A stretch of DNA of 14,042 nucleotides from Burkholderiales bacterium (GTDB taxonomy: Bacteria; Pseudomonadota; Gammaproteobacteria; Burkholderiales; Burkholderiaceae_F), in contig JAJPXW010000049.1 in the NCBI GenBank assembly GCA_021205255.1, positions 1,711-15,752 of the forward strand, given 5' to 3'. Positions 7,203-13,243 of this stretch are shown piece after piece. Below the pieces are notes generated by a model. It saw only the letters and a program-made list of their open reading frames with translations, did not search any database and was not told the DNA's origin. How positions within the stretch are numbered: the stretch's first letter is position 1; each line of letters starts with the position of its first letter. The translations under genes were made by a program, and so were the position numbers.

Positions 7203-7248
7203 GTAAGGACTTCCGGTTCGGCGTTTAGCCTAGGGTGGGAGTCCTTAT
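7203..7248 (-). terminator. Long stem-loop about 36 nt past the stop of the giant gene; possible terminator or RNA element
   Basis: TAAGGACT (7204-7211) pairs perfectly with AGTCCTTA (7240-7247), and the pairing extends inward with wobbles to about 7215/7236, giving roughly 13 bp. The loop has a second GGC/GCC mini-stem (7220-7222 with 7228-7230). On neither strand is there a strong U-tract (minus-strand tail CCGCTTAAAC). Position after the gene suggests 3'-end formation, but the form fits a structured RNA as well. Confidence 0.45.
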
Positions 7249-7283
7249 CTTGTAAAAAGCTAATTTGTCTTTGAAAGCAGAAC

Positions 7284-10200
7284 CTATAGATCTAGCGGCA
7301 CTAATGGTTGGGCTCGCATCTTTGGCTCGACTTCTTGGACACACCATTCGTAAAATGGTCTAGCTCCTGGCGCATTCACTCTGGTAATGGCTTGTGCCAG
7401 GTTATCCATACTCATATAAATAGCTCCGCAGGTCGATTTCAAGCTTGGTGTCCAGACCTTTACGAAACCGTTTGGATCAACAAAGCTCGCATCCGGTTGA
7501 ACTCTAGATTGGATAAATGGCATCATATCGGCACCGTGAACATAAACCACACCGGCACTATCCTTTACAAACCTGACTTTAAGCCCGTTGTAGTTAAAAG
7601 AGACAATTCCCCTTCTTGCTTCGTCTGCTTTAAGCCAATTTGCATCTCTTTTGTTGAAGGGGACAACCTCTGTACTTCTGCAAAGAGACTCCCTTACCTT
7701 AGGATAGGGACGCGATTCTTTTTGCACCTTCTCTTTAGTTGCTGTTGGCGCCTGTTTTGGCTCCTTTGCAACTACTACTTTGGCTTGGATAAGATCCGGG
7801 CTCTGTACTAATAGTCTTTGTCTCTGTGCCAGAAGTTGAACGGCATTAAGTGCTTCGTAAAGGCCATTGAGGTCTACGTGGTTAATCTTAGTAATTCCAA
7901 AAGGTCCAGATTGCCAGAACGAACGGGTAATTCCTGTCTTAAGGCTATCTTGAACGAACTTGTGTTCTGCACTTCCTTTTGCAATTCCAGTGCGTTCAAG
8001 TATGTCTTCGAACGCATACCATTTTCCGTCAGCATCCGTTACAGACCTAATCTGAATTGATCCGTTGGGCAAATTAACTAGTTCGGTACCGTACGACATT
8101 AATCCTCTCCACCTAGGAGCTACCGGCATTGAAGGTTGAAGGGGTTGCGGTGGATTTATAACAGGAGCGGGAACGACTTGAGCGGGCGCGGATTCGACTA
8201 TTGGTCTACTTGGGGTCTGGACAGGAGTAGGAGTTCGCGGAAGTGGTTCTGAAGTAGAAGCAGAACGTCTGAAACCAGCCGTATATGGCTTTCCACCAGC
8301 TCTTGTAACAGCAAGTGCAGCTTTGAATTGCTCTAGTCCATTACCATTGATGTGAGTTGATTCCCTTGTACCCGGCTGATTATTTGATTTTTGGTACAGC
8401 TTTCTCACATTCTGTTCATCAGCAACGGCCTTTACGTATTTGCTAATCTCGCTTTTCTTAACTATCGGAAGTCCTTCAGCTTCCTCTATGGCATTAAATC
8501 CGTCAATGAGATCGACGGCGCTATACCAAAGAGCATTGTCATAGGTCGTGGTCTTTACTAGAACTGGCTTTCCAAAAAGTTCGATAGTTGTACTTCCGAG
8601 GACGTTCGTGTCATTTCCGTTTGCTTGTACCGGAGTACTGGAAATTCCAGGAGTAGCTGTTGATAAATTTCCAACTCCACTTGCGTTTGATGCCGAGCTC
8701 GCTGTTTGTATCGTTTGAGGAGCATTTCCTGAAGTCCCAGGAAGTTTCCATCCTTGAGATTGTTCCTTATTAGCTAGTCCAGTCAATGCAGTAGGAACCA
8801 CTTCCGGCTTTTGGCCAGCCACAGGTGGCTGAACGGCTTGCCGAGCTTTAATTGCAACTTGATCCAGAGCATTCACTAGAACCTGTAAAGCAGCTGTCTG
8901 TACGTGAGGCTGACGCTTTACGCCATCGCTATATTGTTGCCATACGAACTTAATGTCGCTTCTGTCCAAATGCTCCGCAAGAAATTCATTGCGCTTTTCC
9001 TTATCGATTATTCCTACGAGCTCGAACATGTCTGGGGTGGCGTACCAAGACTTATGGTTATCGGTATAGACTTTCACCATCAATTTTTGTTTGTCGATGG
9101 AGACAGTTCCCGCAGTAAAGACTCCTGAATTATCTCCTGGTCTTGGAGCAGTTGCCCCAAGTCTTCTTTCATCAAACACCGGTTGCTTTTTATGTACGAC
9201 AGGGGCTGGTTTTGGTGGGCCGGCAAGATCCTCCATATGGAAAAGGAAATCTTCATGGGATCTTTCTTTCTCCGGAGTTCCTGCGGAGATAACATTAATT
9301 TGTGGACGGACACGAAAGCCTGTCAGCTCGCTCAGCACCTCGTCTAGGCCAACTTTATCGACGTGGCTGTAATTATTTCGTCCCTTAGCAGCCGGCCTAT
9401 TTATCAATCGGAGTACACCGTTTTTAATAGCCCTTTTCATAGTCGTGCTGCGGGCTGAACTTGTTATGCGGCCTGCTGCATGTAAGAGCCCATAGACACA
9501 GTACCAGACGCCATCGTTGTCAACGTAAGTAGGTACCTCTACCTCCTTGCCTTTAAAGGAAACTGTAGACAATCCAAAAGGACTTGGTTGATTACTCGTA
9601 GCCCCTAGAGCGGAGTCTTGTTGAGTGCTCGCTTCCGAGGTGGCTGGAATGTTCTTTTGCAGGTCGGCGCTTGATGTATCTAAAAAAGAGTCTGCAAGCG
9701 TGGAGGCCAACGAGGCTGGGTTGGTTGAAGTCGTATTAAGCGGGAAAGAAGTTTGTTGGTAGCCACCTTCCTCGATGAGCTTACCATTAATGTCTTTTAG
9801 GAGCATTCCTAGACCTTTTTCAGAAATGTGATAGACGCTACGCTCGCCATTAGAAGTTTTTTGAGGAAGTAGGGCGACGTTTTCATCGCCTACGATCGAC
9901 TTTAAGAGTTTGCTTCCATCATGGCGATTGGCGTACTTGGAGGCGTTTATAAGTTCACGGGCGGAGAACCACAGTCCGGCTTCATTCCTATAAGTTCTGG
10001 CTTGAATTGGCTTTCCTTCCACTTCGAACGAGGCTGTGCCATAAGGATCGTTGGCTTTAAGTGGTCTAGAAGCTTGCGAGGCAGAAGAGGCAATCTCTCC
10101 TGTTGCCGGAACAGGCGCGCTGTTTTCTAAAGCATTACTTCTTATTGTTCCAGTATCTAGAGGAGAAGTAGACTCTCCTTTAAGATCTGAAAGAATGAAA

Positions 10201-12320
10201 TTCAGACCCGCCTCGTTTACATGACTCATTAATCTCAATCCAATACGAGTGGGCTGTTCAATGAGGCGTACGTCTTCTTTGTTGAGGCGGTTCATAAGTA
10301 AACCTTTTGCATACTGGGTTTTTAGTCCGCTTTCAATCAGAAGGTCATTGACGTTGTACCAGACTCCACTTGTATCGGTATAGGTACGAGTTGGGATGTC
10401 CATTCCATTAACTGCAATAAAAGCAACTCCAAAAGGACTTTCGGACTGCGAAGAAGTTTGGCTAGTAGGCGGATTAACTTTTTCGAGATTCGTTTCGCCT
10501 GGAGAAGACAGCTGTTCTGCAGGTGGGTTTTCTATTGGCACTAAAAGCTGGTCGGGAGGGATGTTAAAGCCCTTTCTTTTTGAAATAGCTTCAATAATTT
10601 TGCGTGCTCCTTGCATATTTACATGTAACTGAGGCCTACTTCCATTCCCACCTAATTGCATTAGCTCCTGCATCTCGGATGGATCGACAAAGTTCTTTAC
10701 GATATTTCTAGTTCCTTTCTTCTTGCTCAGATGCAAAGCTGAAAGTAAGTCGCTTGCGCTTACCCAAGTTTCATTGTCTTTAATCGAAGTACGAAGAGCT
10801 GCTCTTTGGTTTCCAATAGTGAAAATCCGCGCTGTGGGTGCGTTGCTTGTTGAAGTGGTTTGAAGAACAGGGACTGAGTTCTGTTCGTCTGCCGTATTTT
10901 TTGGTTCTTGCAGTGCAACAAGCTCGAGCGTTTTGCCCAATTTTCTGAGTAGGGCTCTTAATCCATCTTCATTGGTATAGAGCTTGCCTCTTGTTCCGTT
11001 TGGGGTCGGTTGCTCGATATTTCGAATGTTGTTCAACCCTAGCATTCGCCTTATCTGTTTTCCTATATCGCGGCGATTTCCATACTTCGTATTTGCTAGA
11101 AGTTCCTGCGTCCCAAACCAAGTGCCCGAGTCATCAACGTAGATTGCAGTGTTAACGATGTTATCGCCTATCAGAAGTTCTGCGACACCTCTCCCCTTTG
11201 GAAATAATGGAATAGGATTTTTAATTGGATCAGGGACTTCTTCGGTGTTCTTTCGCAGAGTTGGAGATAACTTGCTTTTTTCAATATGTTGATGCTCTGT
11301 ATAGAAAGGCTTTATGACTTCAATTTGAGATAAAAGCTGCCGCAGACCCTCCTCGTTTAGATGTGTTGTCTTAGAGGTGGATATGTTCGATTGCACCACT
11401 AGTTGCGTGTTTTGTCTCGGAATCCAGCGCCGGACGAACTTTTCCTGAGAAGATTTAGGCATCCAGCTAAGAGACCGCAAAAGAGGAAAGGCCTCATACC
11501 AGGTTCCAGTAGCGTCCTTGTAGGTGCGCGTTTGGACTGGCTGCCCATCGACAAGAATAGTTTCAGTGCCGAAAGCCGACTGGTCGGCTTCGGGATTTTC
11601 AGCTTCCGGCGCGTTGGCCTGCATGAATGGCTCGGACTCGGAAATTCCCTGCACCGAATTTTCAACGACAACTGGAAGAGACCTGTCGTCGGCGGCAACT
11701 AAAGCTGGTTCGAGCTCAGCCGTTAGCGCTTGTTCTACTTTGCTGTCATCTGCCAATTCAAGAAGAAGTGGATCCTGACTAATCTCCGTAATCTCGGATT
11801 GTTTTTCCGAGGAGCTCTCCTCTTCACCGAGATTGGTTTGGTCTGGAGTGGAACTCACTTCGCTAGCTTGCACAGCGTCACTTTTATCTTGAACCAGTGG
11901 CTCGCTATTGGCCGATGCCTCCAGGATGCGGTCGGCTGGCTCGATTTCAGAAGGAGAAGTGGTATTACTATTTTCTTCATCTCCACCAGGGACTTGTAGA
12001 TTGGCAGGACTTTCCTCAGACTCTTTAGCTAATGGTAACTCTTCTGTTCCCATCGCTTCGGGAAGCTGCTCGGCGTTGCGTTGGTCGTCGGCAATTACCG
12101 GAAGAGGCGCTTGCTCGGCGTGATCGGGCTGCCTAGAAATAGCTAGATCCGGTTCAAGGGGTTGACTAGGACTTGGACTTGCCTCCACAGGAGCAGATTC
12201 TGTCGTTGTTTTCGATACCTCTCCTTCGAGAAGAAGCGGAGCCTCCTTCTCTGTCTTCGGCAAGACTTCTTGATCCCTCTTCTCAATCACAGGATCGTCC
12301 AGGTTATTGAAGTCGGACAA
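7284..12320 (-). CDS. Giant protein with ten tandem Bro-N-like modules
   Basis: About 1,678 residues (~180 kDa). I do not recognise a named family for the whole protein. It has no signal peptide and no membrane helix. Residue numbers here count from an upstream in-frame TTG at 12341; I prefer the TTG at 12320 (residue 8), because GGGAGG at 12330-12335 lies 9 nt before it. Residues 8-255 are acidic and Pro/Ser/Glu-rich (about 59 D/E to 13 K/R by hand count). Ten diverged modules follow at about 257-345, 385-475, 505-590, 637-722, 766-856, 921-1010, 1073-1165, 1247-1345, 1414-1507 and 1576-1676, joined by Ser/Thr/Pro/Gln linkers. Each has a strand pair with R-T-Y-x-D-x-x-G-x-W-Y/F, a D/E-L-L helix and a late H-V-N-E-x-G-L motif, as in Bro-N (phage and baculovirus antirepressor) domains. 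The final module ends PFYEWCVQEVEPKMR, close to the Bro-N terminal helix. Inference: a cytoplasmic, multivalent DNA- or protein-binding scaffold. The Bro-N assignment is moderate; the repeat architecture is certain. Confidence 0.8.
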   Translation of the reverse strand: MSDFNNLDDPVIEKRDQEVLPKTEKEAPLLLEGEVSKTTTESAPVEASPSPSQPLEPDLAISRQPDHAEQAPLPVIADDQRNAEQLPEAMGTEELPLAKESEESPANLQVPGGDEENSNTTSPSEIEPADRILEASANSEPLVQDKSDAVQASEVSSTPDQTNLGEEESSSEKQSEITEISQDPLLLELADDSKVEQALTAELEPALVAADDRSLPVVVENSVQGISESEPFMQANAPEAENPEADQSAFGTETILVDGQPVQTRTYKDATGTWYEAFPLLRSLSWMPKSSQEKFVRRWIPRQNTQLVVQSNISTSKTTHLNEEGLRQLLSQIEVIKPFYTEHQHIEKSKLSPTLRKNTEEVPDPIKNPIPLFPKGRGVAELLIGDNIVNTAIYVDDSGTWFGTQELLANTKYGNRRDIGKQIRRMLGLNNIRNIEQPTPNGTRGKLYTNEDGLRALLRKLGKTLELVALQEPKNTADEQNSVPVLQTTSTSNAPTARIFTIGNQRAALRTSIKDNETWVSASDLLSALHLSKKKGTRNIVKNFVDPSEMQELMQLGGNGSRPQLHVNMQGARKIIEAISKRKGFNIPPDQLLVPIENPPAEQLSSPGETNLEKVNPPTSQTSSQSESPFGVAFIAVNGMDIPTRTYTDTSGVWYNVNDLLIESGLKTQYAKGLLMNRLNKEDVRLIEQPTRIGLRLMSHVNEAGLNFILSDLKGESTSPLDTGTIRSNALENSAPVPATGEIASSASQASRPLKANDPYGTASFEVEGKPIQARTYRNEAGLWFSARELINASKYANRHDGSKLLKSIVGDENVALLPQKTSNGERSVYHISEKGLGMLLKDINGKLIEEGGYQQTSFPLNTTSTNPASLASTLADSFLDTSSADLQKNIPATSEASTQQDSALGATSNQPSPFGLSTVSFKGKEVEVPTYVDNDGVWYCVYGLLHAAGRITSSARSTTMKRAIKNGVLRLINRPAAKGRNNYSHVDKVGLDEVLSELTGFRVRPQINVISAGTPEKERSHEDFLFHMEDLAGPPKPAPVVHKKQPVFDERRLGATAPRPGDNSGVFTAGTVSIDKQKLMVKVYTDNHKSWYATPDMFELVGIIDKEKRNEFLAEHLDRSDIKFVWQQYSDGVKRQPHVQTAALQVLVNALDQVAIKARQAVQPPVAGQKPEVVPTALTGLANKEQSQGWKLPGTSGNAPQTIQTASSASNASGVGNLSTATPGISSTPVQANGNDTNVLGSTTIELFGKPVLVKTTTYDNALWYSAVDLIDGFNAIEEAEGLPIVKKSEISKYVKAVADEQNVRKLYQKSNNQPGTRESTHINGNGLEQFKAALAVTRAGGKPYTAGFRRSASTSEPLPRTPTPVQTPSRPIVESAPAQVVPAPVINPPQPLQPSMPVAPRWRGLMSYGTELVNLPNGSIQIRSVTDADGKWYAFEDILERTGIAKGSAEHKFVQDSLKTGITRSFWQSGPFGITKINHVDLNGLYEALNAVQLLAQRQRLLVQSPDLIQAKVVVAKEPKQAPTATKEKVQKESRPYPKVRESLCRSTEVVPFNKRDANWLKADEARRGIVSFNYNGLKVRFVKDSAGVVYVHGADMMPFIQSRVQPDASFVDPNGFVKVWTPSLKSTCGAIYMSMDNLAQAITRVNAPGARPFYEWCVQEVEPKMRAQPLVPLDL
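7314..7616 (-). other. C-terminal module (10th), the most Bro-N-like at its end
   Basis: Residues 1576-1676. It starts with GIVSFNYNGLKVRFVKDSAGVVYVHGADMM (the usual W of the W-Y pair is V), continues through DPNGFVKVW and a Cys-containing turn, and closes with SMDNLAQAI and the helix ARPFYEWCVQEVEPKMR. That closing pattern, F-x-x-W-x-x-x-E-V-x-P-x-x-R, is the known end of Bro-N domains (AxxFxxWVxxEVLPxIR). The other nine modules stop before this helix. The protein ends eleven residues later, so this is the terminal domain. Confidence 0.6.
7314..11573 (-). repeat. Array of ten protein-level tandem modules inside the giant gene
   Basis: Module DNA spans, from the N-terminal copy onward: 11307-11573, 10917-11189, 10572-10829, 10176-10433, 9774-10046, 9312-9581, 8847-9125, 8307-8603, 7821-8102 and 7314-7616. 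The aromatic motifs in order are GTWYEA, GTWFGT, ETWVSA, GVWYNV, GLWFSA, GVWYCV, KSWYAT, ALWYSA, GKWYAF and GVVYVH. The matching late motifs are THLNEEGL, LYTNEDGL, LHVNMQGA, SHVNEAGL, YHISEKGL, SHVDKVGL, PHVQTAAL, THINGNGL, NHVDLNGL and IYMSMDNL. Several copies are introduced by S/D-P-F/Y-G. Copies are strongly diverged at DNA level, so this is an old expansion and not a recent slippage array. Start-to-start distance is 120-132 residues for the first modules and 150-175 for the later ones, because linkers lengthen. Confidence 0.85.
11574..12320 (-). other. Acidic, low-complexity N-terminal region of the giant protein
   Basis: Residues 8-256 are rich in Glu, Asp, Ser, Pro, Ala and Gln, with almost no aromatic residues until the first module and no hydrophobic stretch long enough for a signal or membrane helix. 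This predicts a long disordered, negatively charged arm. Such arms can shield DNA-binding surfaces, mimic DNA charge or recruit partners; which applies here cannot be read from the sequence. Confidence 0.6.
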
Positions 12321-12329
12321 TTTAATTTT

Positions 12330-12335
12330 CCTCCC
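12330..12335 (-). promoter_or_regulatory. Shine-Dalgarno that sets the start of the giant gene
   Basis: GGGAGG on the minus strand, followed by nine A/T bases and then TTG at 12320. It falls inside the longer reading frame opened by TTG at 12341, which has no comparable site before it, so translation most likely begins at 12320 with MSDFNNLDD. An unusual TTG start may keep expression low. Confidence 0.6.
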
Positions 12336-12341
12336 ATTCAA

Positions 12342-13243
12342 TTTCTTTTAGCGACTTAATGCACGTACGCGGAAGAGCTACCCCGAAAGACAAGCTCAAG
12401 CAATTCCCTAGCCTCCGATGGTTTTAACCCAACGGCGGCAAAGTGCTTTTGCCTATAATGAAAAACTGACAGCGAGCCTGCAAGGCGGATCTCCTTTTGG
12501 TTTCATACCTCTATGAGGATGGTGAGTTCAACTAGCCTTTTATGCACAAGTCTATATAGATAGAATTACGCCATATTGTAGTCTCGTGGCTACCAAAACC
12601 CTACTATTAGTAGAAATGGCAATACCCAATTTAGTGTTTGGGCTTGGTTATAAAACTACTAAATCGGCTTTCCATCAACAGGAAGTACCGCTTTCCTCCG
12701 GCTCCGGGATATCTTCTTTTCCTCAGTGTTCAGTTAGTGAAGAGCTTGCCAGGCCAACCAAATTAGCTTCTAGCTTTGGTCGTGGAAGTAAAAATCCACT
12801 CCTTCCGCGCCTTTGCGAAGTGTGAACTGCGCAAGCTGCAAAGTCTCGGTTCTCCTCTCCTGGCCCGAGGAAGAAAGCTATTCAGGAAATATCAATAAGA
12901 AAAGAAGTATGAAAAATTAGGCCCGAATTCTTAAAAGTCTTATGAAGCAACAGATTACCTTGCTTTCCTGATCCCAATTCGGCAAAATATCTCATTAGGC
13001 CAGTTTATGGTAATTCTTTGTTTTAGTTACCTTTCCTTTCTACTAATAAAGAGGGGCCTTCTTCTGGTCACCAAAGAAATGTTTCCTGCTGATCCTTTCT
13101 GGATTCCTAAAGAAAGCCGACTTCTCACTGGTTACAAGCAGAAAGAAGAATACTTTAAGAAAAAATGACTAAAGGACAGAGAGCGAGGATCCGATAATCC
13201 GTTTTAATATTCTCTGCAATATTGGGAAAATTAGAGAGTCTCT
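12342..13243. other. 902-nt region without a recognisable gene
   Basis: Between the giant gene and the transposase start I find no ORF with a family resemblance or ribosome binding site. The longest frame (12586-12825, plus, GTG start) has a low-complexity product and no Shine-Dalgarno. The left part must hold the giant gene's promoter and leader. The right part must hold the transposase leader and, if the element is intact, its left inverted repeat, which I could not define because the right end lies outside the window. Pyrimidine-rich stretches are common here. It may be decayed mobile-element DNA. Confidence 0.5.
12455..12483 (-). promoter_or_regulatory. Candidate promoter for the giant gene
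   Basis: Minus strand TTGCAG (12478-12483), 17-nt spacer, CATTAT (12455-12460), about 135 nt upstream of the TTG start. Spacing is ideal but the hexamers match consensus only partly; a leader of over 100 nt would result. Confidence 0.25.

Larger units (their letters stand above)
6757..7283. other. Gene-free region between rsfS and the giant repeat protein gene
   Basis: No ORF with a credible start or family resemblance is seen in these 527 nt. The region holds the rsfS leader and promoter candidate, an AT-rich stretch with a 10-bp palindrome GTTAATTAAC (6914-6923) and further TTAATT words nearby (6895-6900), and two long stem-loops at 7136-7187 and 7203-7248 immediately downstream of the giant gene. 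The usual betaproteobacterial neighbour nadD is not here. Confidence 0.6.

Noticed and set aside
7203..7248. Integron attC site or tRNA remnant
   Set aside because: No attC core GTTRRRY-type ends and no cloverleaf; only a long stem-loop with a mini-stem in its loop.
7308..7811. 167-codon plus-strand frame opposite the giant gene
   Set aside because: It is antisense to the conserved C-terminal modules, whose repeat pattern shows the minus frame is the coding one; no family resemblance.
9080..9313. 77-codon minus-strand frame inside the giant gene, considered as evidence of a frameshift
   Set aside because: The giant frame is continuous through this segment and the module 6 and 7 motifs on both sides are in the same frame.
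7314..11573. CRISPR array or DNA-level tandem repeat
   Set aside because: Periodicity exists only at the protein level; the nucleotide copies are too diverged and there are no identical short repeats with unique spacers.
11399..11702. Pair of ~100-codon frames on both strands over module 1
   Set aside because: Out-of-frame shadows of the giant gene; compositions are Arg/Ser/Pro-rich and start sites lack ribosome binding sites.
7284..12320. Large surface adhesin or RTX-like repeat protein
   Set aside because: There is no signal peptide, anchor, Gly/Asp nonapeptide repeat or membrane helix, and the modules carry Bro-N-like motifs.
12586..12825. 79-codon plus-strand frame with GTG start
   Set aside because: No Shine-Dalgarno, no recognisable motif and Ser/Pro-rich composition typical of random frames.
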